Origin: an uncultured Chloroflexales bacterium
GTDB taxonomy: Bacteria; Chloroflexota; Chloroflexia; Chloroflexales; Chloroflexaceae
Direction: 5' to 3'
DNA: 35,085 nucleotides
Assembly: GCA_937925925.1 (NCBI GenBank)
Contig: CALANA010000172.1
Coordinates: 1 to 35,085 of the forward strand
Shown here: one piece after another, positions 1 through 7,363 of the stretch
Numbering within the stretch: position 1 is the first letter of the stretch
Layout: each line of letters begins with the position of its first letter
Program-made: the position numbers and the translations under genes
Notes under the pieces: model-generated
Seen by the model: the letters and a program-made list of their open reading frames with translations, nothing else
Told to the model about the DNA's origin: nothing
Database searches by the model: none

Positions 1-219
1 GCGGAGGAAGCATCTTGCGGAGCGAAGCATCTTCCTTCTGATGGGATATGATCCTTCGCTTTGCTCAGGATGCCATGCGCTCCGCTCAGGATGCGCTCTG
101 CTCAGGATGTCATGCGCTTCGCTCAGGATGCGCTCCGCTCAGGATGCCCTTCGCTACGGCGACGCCTCCGCTCAGGATGACATACGACGTATGGAGGTAT
201 TTAGGCCCTCTTGTACTAG
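1..219 (+). repeat. CTAG-ended repeat element with internal tandem units (right part)
   Basis: The stretch consists of imperfect tandem units built on the core GCTCAGGATG, alternating with TCCGC or TTCGC. It ends with TTGTACTAG at 211-219. The same end and similar units close the element at 10975-11167, and the inverse arrangement occurs at 20461-20885. The left end lies outside the window. Open frames through it read repetitive Ser/Arg/Cys-rich peptides and are not genes. Positions 220-380 hold nothing I recognise. Confidence 0.8.
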
Positions 220-383
220 TTATCGCTGTTGTTGTGATTGTATCATATCTGGTCGGGGTACCGCAGCATTGGCTTATTGGCATCCTGCCTTTCCCCGATC
301 GTGCATCTTCTGGTAAGATATGCATCAACCGGCTCAGCAACGCCGCAACGCCGCACATAGCTGCACCTGGCGTGACATGATGG

Positions 384-389
384 TATAAT
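384..389 (+). promoter_or_regulatory. Extended -10 promoter upstream of the subtilase
   Basis: TATAAT is preceded directly by TGG, giving the extended -10 form TGN-TATAAT. No good -35 box is visible, which is tolerated for extended -10 promoters. Transcription would begin near 396, about 70 bases before the subtilase start. This is a sequence match only. Confidence 0.5.
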
Positions 390-467
390 AAGGGTTACTA
401 TGCAGTTTCGTATAGCCAGGGCGCAGCGATTAATCATCAGTACACTCCTGTTTGAGGAACAGATCGT

Positions 468-1682
468 ATGAGTATCTATATTGTGCAACCCAGGTCGCCC
501 CTGGCAAACAGTACGATTGAGTTGATTTCAACCAGGCTGGCTCCGGCCAGTCGTCAGGCCCAGATTGAAGAGATCCTGGCTTTGCGCCGCGAAGATCCGG
601 TTGATCAAGACATCCAGCGCTGGATCAAGGAGTCGCTGACTCACGGGGTGACACGCATTTCCGATGACGATCTGAGCGGTGGTATTACGAGTATGACCGT
701 TGTGGCGATGCCGGATGCCGAAGCCGAACGCATGCGCCAGGAACTGTCCGACATTCTGGTGGTGCGTGACCGCCCGCTCGATCTCATTCATCCCCGGCAA
801 TCGGCGGTAGCTGCCACCAACACCATCAGTGCATCCGATCTCTGGCATCTGGAAGCGATCGGTCTGGAAGCAGCACGGGCGCAGGGCTTTACCGGGACTG
901 GGCAGGGAATCACGGTTGCGGTATTGGACACCGGCATCGATGCGACCCACCCGGAGCTGGTAGGGAAAGTAAGCGCCGCCTATAGCTTTGATGTCGCACA
1001 GTGGCAAGTTCACCGCCTGGACAAGGCAGAGGATACACACGGCCATGGCACGCATATTGCGGGGATTATTGGGGGCAAGACAATTGGCGTGGCCCCCGGT
1101 GTAGATATTGTGAGTGGGACAATGTTGCCGCTGGGCCAGGGACGGCTCTCGGATTTTGTGCTGGCGCTAGAGTGGGTTGGTACTCAGCCCGAAATTCAGA
1201 TTGTGAATATGTCAGCGGGTATTGCTGGCTATTTGCCCGAAATGCGCCCGGCGGTCGAAACACTGGTCACCGTCGGGGTCTTGCCGATTATCGCGGTGGG
1301 CAACGAGGGCCGCAATCGAACGCGCAGTCCCGGTAACTACATTGAAGTCATCTCAGTGGGCGCTATGACCCGCGAGCGGCGCGTTGCTAGCTTTAGCGGC
1401 AGTGGCACCCTGGTGGCGGAAAATCATCAGTATATTGTGCCAGATCTCGTGGCACCAGGTGAGCAGATTTATTCATCTATCATTGGTGGGGGTTATGCAG
1501 CCTGGGATGGTACCTCCATGGCTACGGCCGTGGTGTCGGGTATAGCGGCGTTAATGCTTGAGAAATATCCTGATATTACCGTGACCGATCTGGAAGAAGC
1601 GTTGTTGCTAGCTTGTACCGATCTGGGCATGCCAGATGATCGCCAGGGACGGGGGTTAATCCAGGTAAGGGGGTTTGTATGA
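468..1682 (+). CDS. S8 family subtilisin-like serine peptidase
   Basis: A 404-residue subtilase. The catalytic triad is visible: Asp154 in AVLDTGID, His193 in HGHGTHIAG and Ser350 in GTSMA, with the oxyanion Asn279 in AVGNEG. The first ~105 residues precede the catalytic domain. Their second half (about 70-108, TSMTVVAMPDAEAERMRQEL) looks like an I9-type propeptide or inhibitor fold. No signal peptide or transmembrane segment is seen, so export is doubtful and an intracellular role is likely. The start is supported by GAGGAAC about seven bases upstream. The stop overlaps the next start as ATGA, so the two genes should be translationally coupled. The family is certain; the substrate is unknown. 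Confidence 0.93.
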   Translation: MSIYIVQPRSPLANSTIELISTRLAPASRQAQIEEILALRREDPVDQDIQRWIKESLTHGVTRISDDDLSGGITSMTVVAMPDAEAERMRQELSDILVVRDRPLDLIHPRQSAVAATNTISASDLWHLEAIGLEAARAQGFTGTGQGITVAVLDTGIDATHPELVGKVSAAYSFDVAQWQVHRLDKAEDTHGHGTHIAGIIGGKTIGVAPGVDIVSGTMLPLGQGRLSDFVLALEWVGTQPEIQIVNMSAGIAGYLPEMRPAVETLVTVGVLPIIAVGNEGRNRTRSPGNYIEVISVGAMTRERRVASFSGSGTLVAENHQYIVPDLVAPGEQIYSSIIGGGYAAWDGTSMATAVVSGIAALMLEKYPDITVTDLEEALLLACTDLGMPDDRQGRGLIQVRGFV

Positions 1683-2119
1683 AAGTCGATAATAAACACA
1701 ACAGTAAAACAGATCCATTGCTTCAGCAGGCGTTGAGCAATGCGGAAGAGCGGGAGATTCTGCGTGCGGTCATGGTGATTGGTGCCGAGAGTCAGGATAG
1801 TGAAAATGGTTGTGCCCAATCACCAGAACCACACGTTGACCCATCACAATTTTCTTCACGTCTGGCCTATCGCAAGGCCCTGATTGCACAGAGGCAAAAC
1901 CAGGTTGCTGATGATATGCACGACGTGTTGCAGGCGCTCCATGATCTCTCACTCTCAACCCGGGGTGGAACGATGGGCAAAACGGTGGTCGTTGAAGGCC
2001 CTGCCGCACAGATCCTCGCTTCACTGGAATTGCCGAGCGTTTTGCATGCTAGCCTGGATCAGGAAGTGAACTTGATCGAGCCATATACTTCGAGTTCAAA
2101 CGAACAGGATCATGCATAA
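1679..2119 (+). CDS. Small subtilase partner with an I9-like propeptide pattern
   Basis: A 146-residue soluble protein that starts inside the subtilase stop codon (ATGA). I do not recognise a named family. The pattern resembles the propeptide half of bacterial subtilases: a beta-like start (EILRAVMVIGAE, 26-37), a helix rich in Arg, Ala and Gln (SRLAYRKALIAQRQ, 60-73), then KTVVVEGPAAQILASLELPS with VLHASLDQEVNLI after it (101-133). That last arrangement resembles the strand-helix-strand end of I9 domains. I infer a trans-acting inhibitor or folding helper for the protease upstream. The coupling is seen; the fold and role are inference. Alternatives are a substrate or an unrelated regulatory subunit. 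Confidence 0.75.
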   Translation: MKVDNKHNSKTDPLLQQALSNAEEREILRAVMVIGAESQDSENGCAQSPEPHVDPSQFSSRLAYRKALIAQRQNQVADDMHDVLQALHDLSLSTRGGTMGKTVVVEGPAAQILASLELPSVLHASLDQEVNLIEPYTSSSNEQDHA

Positions 2120-2249
2120 TGCACTTCATTAGAAAATCGATACATAAACTGTTTACACGCAGGGTAACACGTACACCTGAGCGTGAGGGCAGGACGATCT
2201 CCATCGCGGAAACGCGGGCGAACTGCCTGCGTTTCCAGGGGAAACGTGA

Positions 2250-2286
2250 ACACCCCGCGTCGATCCCTGGTACCGACGCGGGGTGT
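2250..2286. terminator. Hairpin between convergent genes
   Basis: A perfect 13-bp stem (2250-2262 with 2274-2286, ACACCCCGCGTCG) and an 11-base loop lie between the converging partner gene and desaturase gene. No T-tract follows on either side. It may act as a bidirectional terminator or simply as an RNA end stabiliser. A smaller hairpin, GTTTCC-AGG-GGAAAC, lies just before it at 2231-2245. Confidence 0.55.
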
Positions 2287-2306
2287 CGGCACCAGGGGGC
2301 ACTCTG

Positions 2307-3176
2307 CTATTTCACGTTCAGTCTGGCGGCCTGTAGCTCACGTCTATGCTCATCTTCAGGATTGACGCGATAAACATTCCACACCAGGCCTGTCGCTTCC
2401 ATCAGGCGGATAATGTAGGCCGAGAGATCAACCTGCCACCAGCGCAACCCATGAAACGCTGAACGCGGAAAGGCATGGTGATTATTATGCCAACCTTCAC
2501 CGAACGCAAACAGGCCGACTATCCAGTTGTTACGACTGGCATCACTGGTGTTGAAAGGTCGCTGACCGAAGGTGTGACAGATCGAGTTCACGCTCCATGT
2601 GATGTGGTGGGTCAGGAAGACACGCACCAACCCGCCCCACAAGAAGCCACTCCACCCCGCAATTGCCAGTGGAATGAGTAATCCGAGAACCACCCAGACT
2701 AACCAGGTGCGGTCAACCCAGGCTACAAGCGGATCTTTAGCTACCCATTTACCATAGATATCTGGTTGGGCAGCATGTCGCCACATCCAGCCCACATGCG
2801 AATGCCAGAGACCAACCAGCGGACTATGCGGATCGTCCTCTTTATCTGAATGGGCATGGTGCTGAATATGTGTTGAAGCCCAATCACTCGGTTGGCCTTC
2901 GATTGCCATCGACCCCAGGATCAGCAAGATCGCCTTCATTATTGGTGATGTTTCAAAGCTCTTGTGGGTCAGCATGCGATGATAGCCGATGGTGATGCCT
3001 AGACCGGATAGCAGATACAAGCCAATCATTAATGTCAGATCGAGGCCATTCACATAACGTTGCCAGAGTAAAACGATGGCGTATATAGTGGCGAGAAATG
3101 GGATAACCACTACAGCCAATACCATCATTTTCTGTACAAACGGTTTCTCAGGTTTTGTTCTTTGTACTTCGACCAC
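2307..3176 (-). CDS. Fatty acyl-CoA/acyl-lipid desaturase (delta-9 type)
   Basis: An integral-membrane di-iron desaturase that would introduce a double bond into membrane acyl chains. Counted from the GTG start, the three histidine boxes are HRMLTH (66-71), HIQHH (103-107) and HNNHH (230-234), the spacing of stearoyl-CoA/delta-9 enzymes. Hydrophobic pairs flank the boxes (about 15-38, 46-64, 155-185). I chose GTG at 3176 because GAGGAG lies seven bases before it; the in-frame TTG at 3191 overlaps that ribosome site. The length of 289 residues is normal. The gene follows a two-component pair on the same strand, which resembles the DesK-DesR-des arrangement of Bacillus. A perfect palindrome sits just upstream at 3205-3223. 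Confidence 0.93.
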   Translation of the reverse strand: MVEVQRTKPEKPFVQKMMVLAVVVIPFLATIYAIVLLWQRYVNGLDLTLMIGLYLLSGLGITIGYHRMLTHKSFETSPIMKAILLILGSMAIEGQPSDWASTHIQHHAHSDKEDDPHSPLVGLWHSHVGWMWRHAAQPDIYGKWVAKDPLVAWVDRTWLVWVVLGLLIPLAIAGWSGFLWGGLVRVFLTHHITWSVNSICHTFGQRPFNTSDASRNNWIVGLFAFGEGWHNNHHAFPRSAFHGLRWWQVDLSAYIIRLMEATGLVWNVYRVNPEDEHRRELQAARLNVK

Positions 3177-3204
3177 GGCGGCACTCCTCAAAAACCCCCA
3201 CCGA

Positions 3205-3223
3205 ATGTATGCAATGCATACAT
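3205..3223 (-). promoter_or_regulatory. Perfect 19-bp palindrome upstream of the desaturase (operator candidate)
   Basis: ATGTATGCA and TGCATACAT pair around a single central A. The site lies 29 bases upstream of the chosen GTG start and next to GTACGGGGTAC (3227-3237). It is the right size and place for a dimeric regulator of the desaturase. The neighbouring NarL-family regulator is an obvious candidate, but a TetR-type lipid repressor would fit equally well. Confidence 0.6.
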
Positions 3224-3314
3224 TATGTACGGGGTACAGTATCTAAAAATACACCCAGAATCTAAGTGTAGCAGTGATACCGCAGCGAGGGAAGTGCTAG
3301 CAGGCTAGTCGGGG

Positions 3315-3354
3315 GATAGATAAAACCAGAGCATGCGAACCAGGCGTATCTATC
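3315..3354 (-). terminator. Weak stem-loop after the response regulator gene
   Basis: GATAGATA (3315-3322) pairs with TATCTATC (3347-3354) across a 24-base loop, just past the regulator stop codon. The stem is AT-rich and no T-run follows, so termination is uncertain. The rest of the 3224-3373 gap shows nothing else. Confidence 0.25.
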
Positions 3355-3373
3355 GGGCGACCTATGACTACCG

Positions 3374-4048
3374 TCACTCGTGCATACCCGCCTGTTGTGC
3401 GAGTAATGCCGCCTGGGTACGATCACGCACATCAAGTTTATGCAGAATGCTGCTGATGTGATTCTTGACCGTACCAATGCTGATCAGTAACTGTTCGCTC
3501 ATTTCCTGATTCGTTTTACCGGTTGCGAGGAGTTTCAGGATCGCCAGTTCGCGCTCGGTAAGCAGTGCCAGACGATCGGCAGTAAGGGGGGAACGTGCTG
3601 ATCGGGAGTGTGTGCTAGAGAGGCGGCTGAACTCACGCAACACACGCGGGGTAATTTCTGGTTGGAGCAGCGCGTGACCCGCAGCTACCGCTCGTATCGC
3701 CTCGGCTAGCGCCTTGTGGTCAACATCCTTGAGCAAATAGCCGCGGGCACCAGCCGCCAATCCACCAAACACATTTTCATCATCGTCAAACGTGGTCAAA
3801 ATAATCACAGCCGGGCGCGATCCACGTGCAGTCAACTGGCGTGTGGCCTCAATTCCATCCATCCCTGGCATCCGAATGTCCATCAAGACCACATCAGGAT
3901 CGAGTATGGATACCAGATGCAACGCTTCCGCGCCATCACTGGCCTGCCCCACCACCTCGATATCCGGTTTGCGATTAAGCAGCGTTTGAATGCCAGTGCG
4001 CACCAGCGACTGATCATCCACCAGCAGTACACGGATTGTGTTGTTCAT
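3374..4048 (-). CDS. NarL/DesR-type response regulator
   Basis: A 224-residue two-domain regulator. The receiver domain (about 5-120) has the acidic pair Asp11-Asp12 and the phospho-acceptor Asp57 in VLMDIRMPGMDG. The C-terminal LuxR-type helix-turn-helix (about 160-215) reads LTERELAILKLLATGKTNQE, and GTVKNHISSILHKL follows shortly after it. The start at 4048 is fixed by a four-base ATGA overlap with the end of the kinase gene; a longer frame upstream has no better site. It is the cognate partner of the adjacent HisKA_3 kinase. By position it may control the desaturase downstream, as DesR does in Bacillus; that target is inference. Confidence 0.95.
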   Translation of the reverse strand: MNNTIRVLLVDDQSLVRTGIQTLLNRKPDIEVVGQASDGAEALHLVSILDPDVVLMDIRMPGMDGIEATRQLTARGSRPAVIILTTFDDDENVFGGLAAGARGYLLKDVDHKALAEAIRAVAAGHALLQPEITPRVLREFSRLSSTHSRSARSPLTADRLALLTERELAILKLLATGKTNQEMSEQLLISIGTVKNHISSILHKLDVRDRTQAALLAQQAGMHE

Positions 4049-6120
4049 TGCCTCGTTGTATCCAGGGGTAAGCATATATCCAAACAAAAGCCCCCCATAG
4101 GATCTGGACCGGCGATCATCGTTCCACCTGACGCCTCGACCCGTTCCCGCAAGCCTATCAGACCATATTTTGTAAGTTCCTGCATCTTGCTCGGCATCAT
4201 GGTGTTATGTGTGCTAGAGCTTGAGTGCTGATCATCATTATACACTTGCAAGCTGACCTGCTGCTGGCTACAATCCAGAACGATCTGAATAGTTTGCACA
4301 TACGCATGTTTACAGGCATTGGTCAAGCCTTCCTGAACCGCCGCATATAACACATCAGCTATATCTGGCGATATATACGTAAAATCACCACTAAGATGCA
4401 AGGTAATTGCTACCTGGGTTGCAAGCTGACATTGCTGTACCAGTGCCTGCAACGATTGCGCCAGAGTCGAGCCATCAATCACGTGATCAGCAGTAGTGGT
4501 TGCCAGTACATGCTGCCAGGCAAGACGCAGATGGTTCCGCGTTGCGATCAGGTACTCCAGTGCCACTGCCGGGTCTTCCTGCAAAAATTCCTCAGCCAGT
4601 TGGAGCTGCAGGTTGATCAGCATCAATTGATGACCGAGGTGATCGTGAAATTCATGGGCCATACGTATCCGTTCGGCGGCCAGGATCAATGCTCGTGCCT
4701 CTGTTTCTTGACGCTCTAGCTCGCCTGTCAGTTCTGCCAGGCGTTTCATGCGCAATTCATCTTGATGCCGACAGTGCAGTTGATGGCGTGCCATCCACAA
4801 CAACTCAACCACCACCGTGCCCACAATCGCAAAAATCAGCAGGCTGGTGGTATTTTCTTCAAGACTGGTGGGCACCAATCCTAGAATTGTCAGACCAGTT
4901 GAGGTTTGCACTCCGGCCAGGAAGGCAATGATCTGCATTGCAGAGAGGCGCAACGCAATTTGCCACACTACCAGCAACAGGCCCAGCAGCAGCGGTAAGG
5001 TATGGGTCAGCAGTACCAGAAACAGGACTACCACCACCTGCCCCACCAGACCGGCCTGCACCCAGAGTGGATGATTGATGCGCTGGGTCAGGGTATAGAT
5101 GAGGATCAACAGGGCGCAGAAGAGCAATGCTGTCCAGATGCGATCCGGTGTAATCTGCGATTCGAGCAGAATGATCGGCAATGCACAGACGATAAAAATC
5201 AGGGGTAGCACCCAGGTTAACACTTTGTAGGTGATGGCTGGGAGCAGCAGATCGTCTGCTCGTCTCGTGCCAGAACTGAGGCCATAGGAGAGAGTCAGCG
5301 CCATTCCACTCGGTGTTGCTTCGCACAGATCCAGGTCACCACTACGCAGCATGGTCACGGTTGTGCGCAAATGCTCGATGGCTACACTGGTGGCTGCACG
5401 TGTCTGCGCCACAGTGATCTGCAGGCGCGTTAGATTGGTCTGGGTCTGGTTGATTGCCGCTACAATACTTTGCTCAGTGCGCAACAGGGCGGACTGGAGT
5501 TCGCCCGCGACCGCCTGTATCAGCCGCTGCCGCTCTTCCTGGATAATCCGCTGCCGGGCATCATGGAGTTGCCGTGTCAGGGCATCATAGTGACGCTGCA
5601 CATGTTGCAGCATCTGGTGTGCCTGCTCATAGCGGCGATGCTGGCGGGCATAGGCAATCGCCGCAATAATCACACAGGTAGACGGGAAGACGACAATCAG
5701 GTTGCTCTGGAGCCAGTCGATAAAACTGGCCGAAACAATCAAGATCGTCCCGTTCCACACGAACCAGACACTACTGGCAAACGGGATCCAGAACCAGGGG
5801 CGGAAGAGGTAAATGGCTTGCAGGACGACCACCAGATAGACATAATCGAAGAGCGGCACCGGCAAGATAATCTGTCCTGATACAGTCAGACCGCACTGGG
5901 TTGCCAGAAACAGCAGTTGTTGCCACGGACGCAACTGCCTAACCGGCACAAGAAAGAGCAACACTCCATGCAGACCTATCAATCCCACGACAAGCCAGAA
6001 GCGGGTATACTCTCCTACGGCAAGCATGTGCTGTAAGACCGTGATTGCACTGAGCGGGATCGCCAGTAACGGTAATACAATGAGAACCTGAATGACAGAT
6101 GGGTACGGTGTGCGTATCAT
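4045..6120 (-). CDS. DesK-like sensor histidine kinase with two membrane modules
   Basis: A 691-residue kinase of the NarX/DesK class. Module 1 has about six hydrophobic segments (9-157) and then a coiled region (160-260). That region includes EERQRLIQAVAGEL (195-208), which looks like a dimerisation helix that has lost its histidine. Module 2 again has about six hydrophobic segments (295-443). It is followed by the working HisKA_3 helix ERIRMAHEFHDHLG (483-496), phospho-acceptor His492, and an HATPase_c domain with N-box EGLTNACKHA (597-606) and GLIGLRERV (653-661). There are no periplasmic sensor loops of note, so the signal is probably sensed in the membrane. No clear ribosome site precedes the start. 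It overlaps the response regulator gene by four bases. Confidence 0.93.
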   Translation of the reverse strand: MIRTPYPSVIQVLIVLPLLAIPLSAITVLQHMLAVGEYTRFWLVVGLIGLHGVLLFLVPVRQLRPWQQLLFLATQCGLTVSGQIILPVPLFDYVYLVVVLQAIYLFRPWFWIPFASSVWFVWNGTILIVSASFIDWLQSNLIVVFPSTCVIIAAIAYARQHRRYEQAHQMLQHVQRHYDALTRQLHDARQRIIQEERQRLIQAVAGELQSALLRTEQSIVAAINQTQTNLTRLQITVAQTRAATSVAIEHLRTTVTMLRSGDLDLCEATPSGMALTLSYGLSSGTRRADDLLLPAITYKVLTWVLPLIFIVCALPIILLESQITPDRIWTALLFCALLILIYTLTQRINHPLWVQAGLVGQVVVVLFLVLLTHTLPLLLGLLLVVWQIALRLSAMQIIAFLAGVQTSTGLTILGLVPTSLEENTTSLLIFAIVGTVVVELLWMARHQLHCRHQDELRMKRLAELTGELERQETEARALILAAERIRMAHEFHDHLGHQLMLINLQLQLAEEFLQEDPAVALEYLIATRNHLRLAWQHVLATTTADHVIDGSTLAQSLQALVQQCQLATQVAITLHLSGDFTYISPDIADVLYAAVQEGLTNACKHAYVQTIQIVLDCSQQQVSLQVYNDDQHSSSSTHNTMMPSKMQELTKYGLIGLRERVEASGGTMIAGPDPMGGFCLDICLPLDTTRQ

Positions 6121-6232
6121 ATGACACTATCAGCGACTATATGAAATCTCTTAACCCTGATCATAGTGTAACACAAAGCGCGCCGGAGCGTGATAGGCAA
6201 CACCCCGCAGCATTCCAGCAGCGAAGTCAGTG

Positions 6233-6238
6233 TATAAT
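6233..6238 (+). promoter_or_regulatory. -10 box before the glycosyltransferase
   Basis: A perfect TATAAT lies 38 bases before the chosen ATG at 6277; no convincing -35 is present. Transcription from about 6245 would make an ATG at 6247 practically leaderless, which favours the start at 6277. Confidence 0.4.
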
Positions 6239-6276
6239 CATAGTTCATGGAACCATTGACTGTTCGCAGGCATGCT

Positions 6277-7338
6277 ATGCCCGATCTAGCCATTATTATT
6301 GTCTCCTGGAATGTACGTGATTTGCTGCGGCGCTGCTTGCATTCCGTTGTGGCTTCGCTGGCGCAGAGTGGTATTGACTACCAGATTGTGGTGGTTGACA
6401 ATGCCAGTAGCGACGGTACGCCAGCTATGCTGTATACGGAGTTTCCCCAGGTACAGGTCTATGAACTAGATCGTAATCTGGGTTTCGCCGCGGCCAATAA
6501 CCTGGCCCTGAGCGCCCTGGGCTTCAGTGACCAGCCTGCAACAGTGTGTCACCAGGCTGCTGTGGCCGCTGCACCGCGCCCAACCTACATTCTCCTGCTC
6601 AATCCGGATACCGAGATCGTCGCCGATGCGCTGCCGCAACTGGTGGCCTATCTTGCCGTGCATCCCGATCTGGTGGCGGTTGGCCCGCAGTTACGCTATG
6701 CCACTGGACATATGCAATCTTCGCGCCGCCGCTTTCCCACCCGACTGACGTTCTTCTGGGAGAGTACGCCGCTGGAACGGTGCTGGCCGACGAATCCCTG
6801 GGCACGCCGGTATCATTGCCTTGACTGCGATGCCAGTCGTGTGCAACGGGTAGACTGGTTGGTTGGTGCGGCCTTGCTGGTGCGGGGTACCGCTATTTCC
6901 CAGGCAGGCTTGCTTGATACCCGGTTTTTTATGTATAGTGAAGAACTAGAGTGGCAGTATCGGCTGCAGGCAACTGTTTTTCGACGCTCCTCAGAAACAC
7001 ATCGATCACCGGCTCGACACCCGACACATCCGACGCAGTCTGCCATTGCCTATCTGCCCCAGGCGGTCATTATCCACTATGAAGGGCAGAGTAGCGAACA
7101 GGTACCTGTGGCCCGACATTTGCATTTTCAGCAGAGTAAACTGCGTCTGGCTTGTCTACTCTATGGTCGCTGGTTTGCGCTGGTGGTGCGTATGTTCGTA
7201 CTAGTCTGTTATGTCTGGGAACTGGCGAGCGAAAGCATCAAATTTGTGCTTGGACATAGACGCCCATTGCGCCGCCAGCGTATCGGCGTCTATGCTACCC
7301 TGTTACGTAGTGGTCTGCGCTCAGAACATCAGCCCTGA
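6277..7338 (+). CDS. Family 2 glycosyltransferase (rhamnosyltransferase-like)
   Basis: A 353-residue GT-A fold enzyme that transfers a sugar from a nucleotide donor. The N-terminal pattern is IIIVSWNVRDLLRRCLHSV (6-24), VVVDNASSDGT (38-48) and RNLGFAAANN (66-75). The metal-binding DXD equivalent is NPDTE (109-113). A hydrophobic stretch near the C-terminus (WFALVVRMFVLVCYVW) probably anchors it to the inner membrane. It resembles WbbL-type proteins of polysaccharide synthesis. The start at 6277 gives the usual N-terminus; an in-frame ATG at 6247 is possible. The glycoside hydrolase gene follows after 25 bases, so they are likely one operon. Confidence 0.9.
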   Translation: MPDLAIIIVSWNVRDLLRRCLHSVVASLAQSGIDYQIVVVDNASSDGTPAMLYTEFPQVQVYELDRNLGFAAANNLALSALGFSDQPATVCHQAAVAAAPRPTYILLLNPDTEIVADALPQLVAYLAVHPDLVAVGPQLRYATGHMQSSRRRFPTRLTFFWESTPLERCWPTNPWARRYHCLDCDASRVQRVDWLVGAALLVRGTAISQAGLLDTRFFMYSEELEWQYRLQATVFRRSSETHRSPARHPTHPTQSAIAYLPQAVIIHYEGQSSEQVPVARHLHFQQSKLRLACLLYGRWFALVVRMFVLVCYVWELASESIKFVLGHRRPLRRQRIGVYATLLRSGLRSEHQP

Positions 7339-7363
7339 GTGCTTATTATAAAAAGAGGGACGC

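Noticed and set aside
1..380. Open frames of 80-110 residues at the window start
   Set aside because: They run through tandem repeats and give cysteine- and serine-rich repetitive peptides in several frames; none has a ribosome site.
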